Numbered from the stretch's first letter, positions 17,480-27,600 are shown. The stretch: DNA of 64,000 nt from Clostridiaceae bacterium Marseille-Q3526 (GCA_018223375.1 JAGTTS010000001.1:124001-188000), one strand, 5' to 3'. Notes: generated by a model from the letters alone, not told the origin. Translations and numbers: made by a program.

Positions 17480-17523
17480 GAAACGAAAAAGAAGTCCGAA
17501 ACGCACAATGCGTCCCGGACTTC
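17480..17523 (-). terminator. terminator of the rplJ-rplL operon
   Basis: GAAGTCCGAAACGCA and TGCGTCCCGGACTTC form a 15-bp, nearly perfect stem around CAA (17491-17523). On the minus strand it is followed by CTTTTTCGTTTC. It is about 45 nt past the rplL stop, showing that transcription of rplJL ends here rather than entering rpoBC. Confidence 0.88.
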
Positions 17524-17566
17524 TTTTTCGCTGTAATGCATTTAGTTTGTATAGAATGGCAATGAA

Positions 17567-17941
17567 TTACTTTAATGTAATCTTTGCTCCCTCTGCCTCT
17601 AACTTTGTCTTAAGGTCCTCAGCCTCTTCCTTGGAAACGCCAGCCTTAACTACCTTCGGAGCTCCGTCAACTACTTCCTTAGCTTCCTTTAAGCCAAGAC
17701 CTGTAGCCTCACGAACAACCTTGATAACCTTAACCTTGTTAGCGCCAACCTCTGTCAGCTCTACGTCGAACTCTGTCTTCTCCTCAGCTGCCTCGCCTGC
17801 GCCGCCTGCTGCTGCAACTACAACGCCTGCTGCTGCGGATACACCAAACTCTTCCTCGCAAGCCTTTACAAGCTCGTTTAACTCTAATACGGATAACTCT
17901 TTAATAGCCTCAATGAACTCAGCTGTTGTTAACTTTGCCAT
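17567..17941 (-). CDS. rplL: 50S ribosomal protein L7/L12
   Basis: A 124-residue protein with the L7/L12 plan: N-terminal dimerisation helices (FIEAIKELSVLELNELVKAC), an Ala/Gly-rich flexible hinge around residues 37-52, and the C-terminal factor-binding domain (EKTEFDVELTEVGANKVKVI then REATGLGLKEAKEVVDGAPK). It forms the ribosomal stalk that recruits GTPase factors. It follows rplJ by about 130 nt and is under the L10 leader; AGGAGG precedes the ATG. Sequence and length are fully standard. Confidence 0.99.
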   Translation of the reverse strand: MAKLTTAEFIEAIKELSVLELNELVKACEEEFGVSAAAGVVVAAAGGAGEAAEEKTEFDVELTEVGANKVKVIKVVREATGLGLKEAKEVVDGAPKVVKAGVSKEEAEDLKTKLEAEGAKITLK

Positions 17942-18070
17942 TTTAATTTCCTCCTGTTTATTAATGTTTTAAAATATAGTTCTGCCGGCTTTCCCGGCCT
18001 CTCCTGATTCCTTCAAAAAATCAGACGGCTCTTTCTCTATGCGGCTATGCAGCCCATATCATATGAGAAA

Positions 18071-18559
18071 TTAAGCCTCCTTTGCCTCTGCGATCTGATT
18101 GATAACGCGTGCAAAGTTTGCGATCGGGGACTGGATGCTTCCCAGTAACTTTCCGAGAAGAACTTCTCTGGACGGGATAGTAGCGATAACCTGGATTCCC
18201 TTCGCATCGTAGTATGTGCCCTCTACAACACCGGCCTTTAACTCTAACTTGTCTGCCTTCTTAGCAAACTCAGCTAATACTCTTGCCGGAGCAGTAGCGT
18301 CTTCCTTGGATACAGCTAATGCTGTAGGTCCTTCCAGATTCGGCTCTAAAGCTTCGAACTCAGTTCCCTTTGCAGCAAAGCGGATCATGGTGTTCTTATA
18401 TACCTTGTAAGTAACACCAGCTTCTCTTAACTGCTTACGAAGCTGTGTATCCTGCTCAACAGTTAATCCGCGGTAATCAACAACTACTGCAGACTTTGCG
18501 CCATTGAGTAACTCAGAAATCTCAGCAACGATAGGCTGCTTTAACTCAACTTTTGCCAT
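18071..18559 (-). CDS. rplJ: 50S ribosomal protein L10
   Basis: A 162-residue protein beginning MAKVELKQPIVAEISELL, with SAVVVDYRGLTVEQDTQLRK as the RNA-binding core and a C-terminal helix that binds L7/L12 dimers. A longer frame reaches 18646, but ATG at 18559 has AGGAGGT at the right distance and the upstream 29 codons belong to the leader and its terminator. L10 and L12 repress their own operon through the leader RNA. Unlike the usual Firmicutes order, rplK-rplA are not immediately upstream and rpoB-rpoC are not downstream. Confidence 0.98.
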   Translation of the reverse strand: MAKVELKQPIVAEISELLNGAKSAVVVDYRGLTVEQDTQLRKQLREAGVTYKVYKNTMIRFAAKGTEFEALEPNLEGPTALAVSKEDATAPARVLAEFAKKADKLELKAGVVEGTYYDAKGIQVIATIPSREVLLGKLLGSIQSPIANFARVINQIAEAKEA

Positions 18560-18597
18560 GAATGGTTTACCTCCTGTTTTATTTTCGTCGTATGAAC

Positions 18598-18730
18598 CGC
18601 CAGGAGTCTTACAGAAAAAACCTCCCTGCACAAGACAGGGAGGCACAATTTACATCAGTAAGTGTACGTTTCCTCGGCAGGCGTTTTTACCTTATGCCTT
18701 GCGGCACCTGCTGTCTTAGGCAGTCAATAC
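18598..18730 (-). ncRNA. ribosomal protein L10 leader with attenuator
   Basis: The minus-strand leader of rplJ carries the pieces of the Firmicutes L10 leader: GCCTAAGACAGCAGGTG near its 5' end, CGCCTGCCGAGG in the middle, and a terminator, CCTCCCTGTCTTGTGCAGGG followed by AGG and TTTTTT (18615-18643). L10(L12)4 binding to the kinked stem is known to favour the terminator, giving autogenous control. The leader starts just after the promoter at 18737-18765 and ends about 55 nt before the rplJ start. Confidence 0.88.
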
Positions 18731-18736
18731 TTAAGT

Positions 18737-18765
18737 AAAATATCATATTTTTTTATGGTTGTCAA
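18737..18765 (-). promoter_or_regulatory. rplJ-rplL promoter
   Basis: On the minus strand TTGACA (18760-18765) and TATTTT (18737-18742) are spaced 17 bp apart, placing the start of transcription at the 5' edge of the L10 leader. This shows rplJL has its own promoter independent of rplKA. Confidence 0.75.
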
Positions 18766-18799
18766 GGAAATTTGCATAGAAAAAATACAGAAAAAATGC

Positions 18800-18851
18800 A
18801 CGAGGAAAACTTTTCTTGTTCCGTTTAAAGTCACCGAAAAGTTTTCCTCGT
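18800..18851 (+). repeat. palindromic intergenic element, copy A
   Basis: A perfect 16-bp stem (18800-18815 with 18836-18851) encloses the 20-nt loop TTGTTCCGTTTAAAGTCACC. The loop is nearly identical to those of copies B and E while the stem sequence differs. The element is 13 nt past the stop of the phosphoglucomutase gene, in antisense orientation to it. Confidence 0.85.
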
Positions 18852-18864
18852 TCTATTTTCCTCT

Positions 18865-20601
18865 TTACAGCATCGGCTCAACCAGCTTCTGAACAGCCTG
18901 TCCCAGTTTCTCGGATTTCTCGTCTGCATCTGCCAGGGAGGTTCCCTTTACGCCGTAATAGAACTTGATCTTGGGCTCTGTTCCGGACGGGCGCACGCAC
19001 AGCCATGCCTGATCCTCCAGGTCATAGTAGAGCACGTTGGAGGACGGAAGGCCGGTAGGCTTTACCTCTCCGGAAGCCATGTCGCGGATGGTATCTGCCT
19101 TGTAATCTCTCACAGAGATAACCTTGCTTCCTGCAAATTCAGCCGGAGTGTTGTTTCTGAAATACTCCATAATCTTCTGAATCTTCTCCAGTCCCTCGAT
19201 ACCCTTTAAGCTGATGGCCTGAACGGCGTCCTTATAGTAGCCGTATTTCTCGTACATGGCAATCATGGCATCCCACAGAGTCATGCCCTTCTCCTTATAG
19301 TAGGCAGCCGCCTCGCAGAGAGCCGCTGTGGCGGAAATGGCGTCCTTATCTCTGGCATAGCTTCCAATCAGGCAGCCGTAGCTTTCCTCCATGCCAAACA
19401 GGTAGGTTCCCTTTCCTTCCTGCTCGTTCTTTAAAATCTGCTTTCCAATCCACTTAAAGCCAGTCAGCACTTCGATCAGCTCTGCGCCGTAGTGGGCGGC
19501 CACTGCGTCTACCAGATTTGTCGTAACGATCGACTTTACCACCTGGCCGTCCGCTGGGATCTGGCCGTTTGCCTGCTTCTGGCTCAGCACATAATCGCAG
19601 AGCAGAGCTCCCGACATGTTTCCTGTCAGCGGAATATACTCGCCGGATTTATCGTCCTTTACATAGACGCCCAGACGGTCTGCGTCCGGATCTGTTGCCA
19701 GTACCAGATCCGCATTCTTCTCCTTCGCCAGCTTAAGCCCCAGCTCAAAGGCCTCCTCTGCCTCCGGATTCGGATAGCTTACAGTCGGGAAATTGCCGTC
19801 CGGCAGCTCCTGCTCCGGCACAACGTACACATGCTCAAAGCCCAGCTCCTTCATAACGCGGCGGGCCGGAATATTTCCTGTGCCGTGAAGGGGAGTGTAG
19901 ACAATGGAAATCTGATCCTGCATTCTGTCAATCGCCGCCTGGTTCACTACCTGGGCCTTCACCTGGGCAATGTACTTGTCGTCAATCTCAGCTCCGATGG
20001 TCACATACAGGCCGCTGGCCTCAGCCTCCTCCCGGCTCATAGTCCTGACAGCGGAGAGATCTGTGATTGCCATAACCTTCTCCGTCACTCCCTTATCGTG
20101 GGGCGGAGTAAACTGGGCGCCGTCCTCCCAGTATACCTTGTAGCCGTTGTACTCCGGCGGATTGTGGCTGGCCGTAATATTAATTCCGGCGATACAGCCC
20201 AGCTCCCGCACTGCAAAGGACAGCTCCGGCGTAGGACGCAGAGATTCAAAGCGGTACGCCTTGATTCCGTTGGCCGCCAGAGTGCGGGCCGCCTCATCGG
20301 AAAACTCCGGGGACATACGGCGGGAATCGTAGGCAATGGCAACGCCTCTCTCAGCCCCTCCCTGCTCTAAAATATAATCGGCCAGTCCCTGAGTCGCGCG
20401 CCTTACGGTATAGATATTCATACGGTTAATTCCAGCGCCTATGACGCCTCGAAGGCCTGCTGTTCCAAACTCCAGATCCATGTAAAAACGCTCTTTGATC
20501 TCCTTCTCGTCTGCGCGGATGGCTCTGAGCTCCTCCTTCGTCTCCTGGTCAAAGTAAGGATTGGACAGCCATTCCTCATAGATCGCTTTGTAATCTTTCA
20601 T
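18865..20601 (-). CDS. pgcA: phosphoglucomutase/phosphomannomutase family enzyme
   Basis: A 578-residue alpha-D-phosphohexomutase. The catalytic serine lies in NITASHNPPEYNGYK (S145), the metal loop is DPDADR (304-309), the sugar-binding loop is GMEESYG near 408, and the phosphate site RPSGTEPKIKFYY is near the C-terminus. The length and the GTAGLRG opening fit the PgcA type that converts glucose-6-phosphate and glucose-1-phosphate, feeding glycogen, UDP-glucose and dTDP-sugars such as those made by RfbA. AGGAGG precedes the ATG at 20601. It is monocistronic, with copy A of the palindromic repeat just after its stop. Confidence 0.95.
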   Translation of the reverse strand: MKDYKAIYEEWLSNPYFDQETKEELRAIRADEKEIKERFYMDLEFGTAGLRGVIGAGINRMNIYTVRRATQGLADYILEQGGAERGVAIAYDSRRMSPEFSDEAARTLAANGIKAYRFESLRPTPELSFAVRELGCIAGINITASHNPPEYNGYKVYWEDGAQFTPPHDKGVTEKVMAITDLSAVRTMSREEAEASGLYVTIGAEIDDKYIAQVKAQVVNQAAIDRMQDQISIVYTPLHGTGNIPARRVMKELGFEHVYVVPEQELPDGNFPTVSYPNPEAEEAFELGLKLAKEKNADLVLATDPDADRLGVYVKDDKSGEYIPLTGNMSGALLCDYVLSQKQANGQIPADGQVVKSIVTTNLVDAVAAHYGAELIEVLTGFKWIGKQILKNEQEGKGTYLFGMEESYGCLIGSYARDKDAISATAALCEAAAYYKEKGMTLWDAMIAMYEKYGYYKDAVQAISLKGIEGLEKIQKIMEYFRNNTPAEFAGSKVISVRDYKADTIRDMASGEVKPTGLPSSNVLYYDLEDQAWLCVRPSGTEPKIKFYYGVKGTSLADADEKSEKLGQAVQKLVEPML

Positions 20602-20731
20602 TCTAAAATTCCTCCTGCGCCATTTCTGTATTGCGGCCCTGTTCAGCCGTCGTATTGCTTAAAACACTTATTTCTCCTAAATTATAGTATATTCCGGCGG
20701 AAAAATAAAGCAGAAGTGATTTCCTGTTCTG

Positions 20732-21715
20732 TCATGAGCCTCGAATCATCCCCAGGAACCGGTTTCTCACCTCCTGCTGCTCCTCCAGGCTCCGGAGCTT
20801 CTCCACATTTCTGGCCGGAATCCAGGCCTTATTGGCATTGTAATAGAAATTCAGCTGCTTCCAGTATTTTTCAGGATACAGGAACAGATAGTAGAGATAT
20901 TCTCTCTCCTTTGCCCCCATAGGAAGCACCCGGTCGTAGGCCTCCAGAAGCCGCATGCCCAGAGTAGGATTCCAGCTGTGCTTCTCCATCACCTTTCTGA
21001 TAAAATGGTACAGATCCGCCGCCTGGACGCCCAGGTGCATCCGGTTGAACTCTATAATGGCCGCTTCCTTTCCCCCCATTAAAATATGGTGCTGGTTCAG
21101 CTCGCCGTGGCAGAGATAATGAGGCGGTTCTTTTCCTTCTTCCGCCATCTGCTCAAGACCTCTCTGGGCCTCCAGCGCCTGCTCCAAAAACGGCGCGAAA
21201 TTGCCAATCACGCAGAGCTCAAAGTCTGATTTTCCACGTTTTCTGCTGATAAAGGCCCTGGCTTTCCGAAGCTCTCTGTTATGGCGCCGGAATTCCGCCT
21301 CCATCGGCTCTGCCAGAATCGAGCCCAGATTCCACTCCTCTTTCAGCTGGATGCCTCTCAGAATCCGGTGCAGCTTTGCAATCTGCCCGGCGGCTTTCAC
21401 CACCTCGTTCTCGTCCCTGATGTCGCACTCGTCCTCAGAAAACCATTCCTTCACAATGTATCTGAGGCCGTCCGGAGCGGCAGACTGAAGCTCCCCTTCC
21501 TTATTTCTCACATACTGATCCACCCTGGAAATCCCGCTGTTCTGGAGGATATTCAGCACCTCCTCCTCAAACTCCAGCCGCTTTGTGGTTCCCTTATACT
21601 CCCGAAGGAGCCTGAGTCCCTTGTCTGTCTCGCAAATCCAAGATCCGCGCCCTCTCCTGACGGAGAAAATTTCCATATCATACTGTTCCAGAACTTCTGT
21701 ATTCCTGTCGTTCAA
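20732..21715 (-). CDS. CotS-family spore coat protein (kinase fold)
   Basis: A protein of about 327 residues with an aminoglycoside phosphotransferase/choline kinase-like fold. CETDKGLRLLREYKG is the strand with a conserved Lys, YLCHGELNQHHIL replaces the catalytic HGDxxxxN loop (HGE/N), and IIEFNRMHLGVQAADLYHFI matches the metal-binding segment with Glu-Phe instead of Asp-Phe. CotS/YsxE-like proteins sit in the spore coat. The likely start is TTG at 21715 (MNDRNTEVLEQY), 5 nt after GGAGGGG; the ATG nine codons upstream lacks a ribosome site. It supports an endospore-forming host. Kinase activity is uncertain given the altered motifs. Confidence 0.82.
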   Translation of the reverse strand: MNDRNTEVLEQYDMEIFSVRRGRGSWICETDKGLRLLREYKGTTKRLEFEEEVLNILQNSGISRVDQYVRNKEGELQSAAPDGLRYIVKEWFSEDECDIRDENEVVKAAGQIAKLHRILRGIQLKEEWNLGSILAEPMEAEFRRHNRELRKARAFISRKRGKSDFELCVIGNFAPFLEQALEAQRGLEQMAEEGKEPPHYLCHGELNQHHILMGGKEAAIIEFNRMHLGVQAADLYHFIRKVMEKHSWNPTLGMRLLEAYDRVLPMGAKEREYLYYLFLYPEKYWKQLNFYYNANKAWIPARNVEKLRSLEEQQEVRNRFLGMIRGS

Positions 21716-21882
21716 CTCCACCCCTCCATACCTGCTCGTCATTTTAGCTATTTCTAAGGTATGTACGAGGCGTGTGAAATATGAACTGCATTTTTTCTTC
21801 CTGCCTCTCAGTCTCCCTGTTTATGGGAGAATAGGACAGCACAGGACAAGGAAGGCGCATATTCTATATGTATGTGCTCTCT

Positions 21883-23175
21883 CTACTGGCCGAAAAAGCG
21901 GTTGACTCCCATAACCAGGCCGTCGGCCAGCTGGTTTAAGACGGCGTCCGAATGGCTGGATCCCTTGTCTCCCAGCTCAATATCCACGCTGGGCACGGTA
22001 GAATAGGAAGTCTGAGTCAGATCCATTTCCATGGATCCGCCGGAAAAAATCTTATTTCCTGCGTCCCGCAGACCTCCCACTAAAGCTTCGCCCAGGCGGT
22101 TGTGATCCTGCCAGTGGGAAGCTACCGGCTCCATGGCACGGTAGGAGGCATTGTTTGGAACGCTCATATAAAAGCATCCCTTGTCGTTTGACGTGGAATC
22201 CCAGTGAAGGGAAATGTGGCAGTCTGCATAGCGGTTGGCGAGAACAGACCTGGCGACATTATCCAGCTGCACGTCGTCCCCGTCTCTGAGCATCAGCACG
22301 TCGTAACCCTCCGCCAGCAGACGATCCTTCAGAATCTTCGCCATCTGGAGAGTCACCTTAGCCTCCGCCGTACCGTCTGCAAAGGTCATGCCGCCGGAAA
22401 CAGCCACAGCCATAACAGCTCCGGAGGCGGTAGTTCCCCCTGTTACCTTGGGGCTTCCGTCTGGATGGCACTGGGTTTTCACACTGCTGCCTCCGCTTGT
22501 GCCGTGACCTGCATTGACTGCAATGGTCTTATTTTTCCTGTTCTGCGCCGTGCTCTTATACAGCACAGCCTTTCCGCTGTTGATTTTTGAAAATCCGGCA
22601 TAGGGCAGGCTTCCGTCCAGGCCAATCTCCTGTACAGCTGGAGTCTCTCCTCCCTCTGAGCCGGCAGATCCGCCCGGGCCGCCAGCACTCTCTTTCGTCT
22701 GAGCCTGGGATTCCTTCTTATTTTCCGACGCGTTCTGGCTCTGGGCATCTGCCTGATTCTGAGAACCGTCAGCCTTTTTTACATAGGAAGAGGAGACATA
22801 GTATTCCCCTCCCCCTGTCTTTACCACGCTCCAGCCGTTTCCCTCGTAAATCCGTTCCAGCCTGGTTCCTCCGGAAATCGTCCCTCTCACATTGTCTGCC
22901 GAGGTATCCGGAGCGCTTCGGTAGCGGAGCGCATCCGCCGTCACAACCACAGTGTCTGAAACCTTCTTCATTCCAAGGCTCTCATAGGTATTGGCCATTG
23001 TCGTCTCCACCTGTTCCCTGGTTTCCGAGGTCAGCGCATCTGCCGTCTGGACAGTCTTAGAGGAAATCTGTTTTTCCCCCTTTCCCATGCCGTTTAAAAT
23101 CCCCGGCGCCAGACAGAGCGTTCCTGCAGCTGCCATCACGCAGACTGCACCGTAAATAAAATTTTGTTTTCTCAT
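21883..23175 (-). CDS. N-acetylmuramoyl-L-alanine amidase with SH3 domain
   Basis: A secreted wall hydrolase of 430 residues from the ATG at 23175 (AGGAGG 9 nt upstream); the frame is open 36 codons further but without a ribosome site. Residues 1-25 form a signal or anchor segment. A bacterial SH3 domain lies at about 76-133 (LRYRSAPDTSADNVRGTISG), then a Gln/Ser/Glu-rich linker of about 60 residues. The C-terminal Amidase_3 domain has zinc ligands in VNAGHG, DGTAEAK and SLHWDS and the catalytic Glu in VDIELGDKG. It cleaves the bond between MurNAc and L-Ala. A Ser/Gly insertion after the first His (GTSGGSSVKT..) is larger than usual. Confidence 0.92.
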   Translation of the reverse strand: MRKQNFIYGAVCVMAAAGTLCLAPGILNGMGKGEKQISSKTVQTADALTSETREQVETTMANTYESLGMKKVSDTVVVTADALRYRSAPDTSADNVRGTISGGTRLERIYEGNGWSVVKTGGGEYYVSSSYVKKADGSQNQADAQSQNASENKKESQAQTKESAGGPGGSAGSEGGETPAVQEIGLDGSLPYAGFSKINSGKAVLYKSTAQNRKNKTIAVNAGHGTSGGSSVKTQCHPDGSPKVTGGTTASGAVMAVAVSGGMTFADGTAEAKVTLQMAKILKDRLLAEGYDVLMLRDGDDVQLDNVARSVLANRYADCHISLHWDSTSNDKGCFYMSVPNNASYRAMEPVASHWQDHNRLGEALVGGLRDAGNKIFSGGSMEMDLTQTSYSTVPSVDIELGDKGSSHSDAVLNQLADGLVMGVNRFFGQ

Positions 23176-23343
23176 CCTTCTATTCCTCCTGCCGCTATTC
23201 TGTTTTCGGCTTCTTTTATGTATTCTTTTCGTATTTTTTATGATCCTGCTTTTCATTCTAGCATAATCCAGTGTGAAACGCATGATCTATTTTCTTACAA
23301 AAATCTTGCCTGAAATGCAAACTTAACTTCTGCTTCCTGCATA

Positions 23344-23372
23344 TTGACAATATCAAAAAAAAGCCCTATAAT
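23344..23372 (+). promoter_or_regulatory. cysK promoter
   Basis: A full-consensus sigma-A promoter: TTGACA (23344-23349), 17-bp spacer, TATAAT (23367-23372). The cysK ATG follows 39 nt later. No T-box or SAM riboswitch fits in so short a leader, so any control must act at the promoter. Confidence 0.9.
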
Positions 23373-23410
23373 TCTGCCAACTAAAAAAAGCAGGAAAAGG
23401 AGACGCAATT

Positions 23411-24349
23411 ATGGCAAACATTTATACATCTGCAGAACAGTTAATTGGAAATACGCCTCTTCTGGAGCTGACAGGCCTGGAAAGAGAGCTGAATCTGAAA
23501 GCCAGGCTGTTGGCCAAGCTGGAATTTTTCAATCCGGCCGGCTCTGTAAAAGACAGAGTAGCCAAGTCTATGTTAGATGATGCCGCAGCTCAGGGCAAGC
23601 TTACAAAAGATACTGTGATTATTGAGCCTACCTCCGGGAACACCGGTATCGGTCTGGCCTCTGTAGCGGCTGCCAGGGGCCTGCGGGTCATTATCGTCAT
23701 GCCAGAAACCATGTCCATAGAACGGCGCCTGCTGATGAAGGCCTACGGCGCGGAGCTGGTACTTTCCGACGGCTCTAAGGGCATGGCCGGAGCCATCAAA
23801 AAGGCGGAGGAGCTGGCGGCTCAGATCCCCGGAAGCATCATTGCCGGCCAGTTTACGAATCCAGCTAACCCAGCGGCTCACATAGCCACCACCGGCCCTG
23901 AAATCTACCGCGATACGGACGGAAAAGTAGACATTTTCGTGGCAGGAGCGGGAACTGGCGGAACCGTCACAGGAGTAGGAACCTATCTGAAATCAAAAAA
24001 ACCGGATGTTAAAATTGTAGCAGTAGAACCTGCTTCCTCCCCTGTCCTTTCCGGCGGCCAGCCAGGCCCCCATGGAATCCAGGGTATCGGCGCGGGCTTC
24101 GTCCCAGCTGTTCTCGATACCTCCATCTATGACGAGATCATTCAGGTTTCCAATGAGGACGCCTACGCCGCTGGAAGGATGATTGGACAAAAAGAAGGCA
24201 TTCTGGTGGGCATTTCCTCCGGCGCAGCCGCCTGGGCGGCCGCAGAGCTGGCCAAACGCCCGGAAAATGAGGGTAAAACTATCGTAGTCCTTCTCCCCGA
24301 CACGGGAGAGCGGTATCTCTCCACTCCGCTGTTCGCAGACCTGGATTAA
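23411..24349 (+). CDS. cysK: cysteine synthase A (O-acetylserine sulfhydrylase)
   Basis: A 312-residue PLP enzyme. The PLP lysine lies in NPAGSVKDRVA, the substrate loop is PTSGNTGIGL, and the phosphate cup is GTGGTVTGVG. It makes cysteine from O-acetylserine and sulfide. AAAGGAGAC precedes the ATG and a consensus promoter precedes that, so this is a strongly expressed single gene, divergent from the amidase. Copy B of the palindromic repeat starts 36 nt after the stop. A distinction between CysK and CysM substrates cannot be made with certainty. Confidence 0.96.
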   Translation: MANIYTSAEQLIGNTPLLELTGLERELNLKARLLAKLEFFNPAGSVKDRVAKSMLDDAAAQGKLTKDTVIIEPTSGNTGIGLASVAAARGLRVIIVMPETMSIERRLLMKAYGAELVLSDGSKGMAGAIKKAEELAAQIPGSIIAGQFTNPANPAAHIATTGPEIYRDTDGKVDIFVAGAGTGGTVTGVGTYLKSKKPDVKIVAVEPASSPVLSGGQPGPHGIQGIGAGFVPAVLDTSIYDEIIQVSNEDAYAAGRMIGQKEGILVGISSGAAAWAAAELAKRPENEGKTIVVLLPDTGERYLSTPLFADLD

Positions 24350-24385
24350 AGTCTTATAAAATCAGCAGAGATGAAATGAAAAACG

Positions 24386-24447
24386 GATGCGCAAGGAAAA
24401 ATTTTCTTGTTCCACTTAAAGTCACCGAAAATTTTTCCTTGCGCATC
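24386..24447 (+). repeat. palindromic intergenic element, copy B
   Basis: A perfect 21-bp stem (24386-24406 with 24427-24447) closes the loop TTGTTCCACTTAAAGTCACC. It lies just after cysK in the sense orientation. The stem is almost that of copy E but has an A-T pair where E has C-G. No T run follows, so it is not a standard terminator. Confidence 0.9.
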
Positions 24448-24500
24448 TAAAGGCCATCAGAGAAATAGAGAAATTCCAGGATAATCGAAGAGTTTTCGCA

Positions 24501-24562
24501 AAAAACGGGAAGCGTTCCACACCCCCACAGAGGCTGGCGGAACGCTTCCCGTTTTTGTTTTT
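24501..24562. terminator. bidirectional terminator between cysK and rpoC
   Basis: A 17-bp perfect stem, AAAACGGGAAGCGTTCC (24502-24518) with GGAACGCTTCCCGTTTT (24539-24555), is flanked by A and T runs on both sides. It terminates the rpoBC operon on the minus strand and can also stop cysK readthrough. Confidence 0.88.
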
Positions 24563-24601
24563 ATTCTTTCATCCCAACTTTCAAATCAGGACTATTTCAT
24601 C

Positions 24602-27600
24602 TTATTCCTCGCTTAAGTCGTCCTCGTTCAGAACAATCTGCTCTGCCTCGTCTAACTCTCCGCTCTCCGGATACTCATTGTCCAGAATCTCCTCTTCCTC
24701 AACGGACTCGTTCACCTGCTCCTCGCCGTCTGTGCTGAGTTTGATGGTGCGGTATCTCTTCATACCTGTTCCTGCCGGAATCAGCTTACCGATGATTACG
24801 TTCTCCTTCAGACCGATCAGGTTATCTACCTTGCCGTTAATAGCGGCCTCTGTCAGAACCTTCGTGGTCTCCTGGAAGGAAGCGGCTGATAAGAAGGAAT
24901 CGGTTGCCAGAGAAGCCTTGGTGATACCCAGCATAACCTGACGGCCGATTGCCGGTTCCTTGCCCTCTGCGATTAAAGCGTCGTTCATGTCGTTGAAATC
25001 CAGAACGTCCATGGATGTTCCCGGAAGCACGTCAGAATCTCCGCTCTCCTCGATCTTAATCTTCTTTAACATCTGGCGCACGATCATCTCGATATGCTTA
25101 TCGTTGATCTCTACACCCTGTAAGCGGTAAACTCGCTGAACCTCCTGGATCATGTAATCCTGTACTGCGCGGACACCCTTGATCTTTAAGATGTCGTGCG
25201 GATTTACACTACCCTCTGTCAGCTCGTCTCCAGCCTCTAATACCGCGCCGTCCTGAATCTTGATACGGGAACCGTAAGGAATCAGGTAGGTCTTGGAATT
25301 GCCAGTCTCATTATCTGTGATAATGATCTCGCGCTTCTTCTTTGTATCCTTAATCGTAGCCACACCACCGAACTCTGCGATAATCGCAAGTCCCTTCGGC
25401 TTACGGGCCTCGAAAAGCTCCTCGACACGAGGAAGACCCTGTGTGATATCTCCGCCGGCCACGCCGCCTGTATGGAACGTACGCATGGTCAGCTGTGTAC
25501 CAGGCTCACCGATAGACTGAGCGGCGATAATTCCGACTGCCTCGCCCACCTGTACGGCCTGGCCGGTCGCCATGTTGGCGCCGTAGCACTTCGCGCACAC
25601 ACCGATGTGGGACTTACATGTTAATACGGTACGGATCTTGACAGTATTTCTGCCAAGCTTATCTAATACCTTCATAACGGCGGCCGCACGCTTCGGAGTA
25701 CACATGTGGTTTGCCTTAATAACAATCTCGCCTGTGTCAGGATCCACGATATCCTCGGCAATGAAGCGTCCTGTAATACGCTCCTGCAGGCTCTCGATAG
25801 TCTCCTGTCCGTCTGTAAAGCCCTTGATCTCCATATACGGAATCTCGCCTCTGCTTGCGCAGCAGTCATCCTCGCGGACAATCAGATCCTGGGAAACGTC
25901 AACCAGACGTCTTGTCAGGTATCCGGAGTCGGCTGTACGCAGAGCCGTATCGGAAAGTCCCTTACGGGCGCCGTGAGCGGAGATGAAGTACTCCAGTACG
26001 TCAAGACCTTCACGGAAGTTGGACTTGATAGGAAGCTCGATGGTGTGTCCTGTCGTATCTGCCATCAGGCCTCGCATACCAGCCAGCTGCTTGATCTGCT
26101 TATCGGAACCACGGGCTCCGGAGTCAGCCATCATGAAGATGTTGTTGTATGCGTCAAGTCCTGTCAGCAGGTCATGAGTCAGCTGGTCGTCAGTTGCCTT
26201 CCAGGTCTCAATAACCTCTTTATATCTCTCCTCCTCGGTAATAAGACCGCGGCGGAAGTTCTTTGCAATGGTGTCAACGGTAGCCTGAGCGTCTGCGATC
26301 AGCTTCGGCTTGCTGGCCGGCACTGTCATATCGGAGACAGATACGGTCATAGCGGCTCTTGTAGAGTACTTGTAGCCGATGGCCTTAATATCGTCCAGGG
26401 TAATCGCTGTCTGGGTAGCTCCGTGTGTATTGATAACCTTCTCAAGGATCTGCTTTAACTGCTTCTTGCCCACATGGAAGTCAACCTCCAGCTTCAGCTC
26501 GTTGCCCTCGATGCTTCTGTCCACAAATCCCAGATCCTGCGGGATAATCTCATTGAAAATGAAGCGTCCAACGGTAGACTCTACAATACCGGTCTTCTCC
26601 GTTCCGTCCGGCATCTGTCTTGTCATTCTCACCTTAACCTTGGAGTGGAGCGTTACCTCCTTGTTCTCGTAAGCCAGGATTGCCTCGTTCACGCTCTTGA
26701 ACGCCATGCCCTCGCCCTTCACGCCAGGTCTCTCCTGGGTCAGGTAGTAGATACCAAGGACCATATCCTGGGAAGGAACGGCCACAGGACCTCCGTCGGA
26801 AGGCTTTAACAGGTTGTTAGGAGACAGTAAAAGGAAACGGCACTCTGCCTGAGCCTCTACGGAAAGAGGAAGGTGGACGGCCATGTGGTCTCCGTCGAAG
26901 TCCGCGTTGAAGGCAGTACATACGAGAGGATGAAGCTTAATCGCCTTACCCTCTACCAGGATCGGCTCGAAGGCCTGAATTCCCAGTCTGTGCAGTGTAG
27001 GGGCGCGGTTTAACATAACCGGATGCTCTTTAATAACATCCTCTAACACATCCCACACAGCCGGCTGGAGACGCTCTACCATCTTCTTGGCATTCTTAAT
27101 ATTCGGAGCGTACTGCTTGGCAACCAGCTCCTTCATAACGAACGGCTTGAACAGCTCGATCGCCATCTCCTTCGGCAGACCGCACTGGTAAATCTTCAGT
27201 TCCGGTCCAACGACGATAACGGAACGTCCGGAGTAGTCAACTCGCTTTCCGAGAAGGTTCTGACGGAAACGTCCCTGCTTACCCTTTAACATATCGGAGA
27301 GAGACTTGAGCGCTCTGTTTCCAGGTCCTGTCACAGGACGTCCGCGGCGGCCGTTGTCGATGAGGGCGTCTACGGCCTCCTGAAGCATTCTCTTCTCGTT
27401 TCTCACGATAATATCAGGCGCGCCCAGCTCCAGAAGTCTGGCCAGACGGTTGTTTCTGTTGATAATTCTTCTGTATAAGTCGTTTAAGTCAGAGGTGGCA
27501 AAACGGCCTCCGTCTAACTGCACCATAGGACGGATATCCGGAGGAATAACCGGAATCACAGTCATAATCATCCACTCCGGCTTATTTCCAGAGTTTCTGA

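Noticed and set aside
18800..18851. Palindromic elements as ordinary rho-independent terminators
   Set aside because: Stems are A/T-rich at the loop side, no T run follows on the relevant strand, and the loop sequence is conserved between copies.
19492..20370. 292-codon plus-strand frame opposite pgcA
   Set aside because: Antisense shadow of a highly conserved enzyme, with no family signature.
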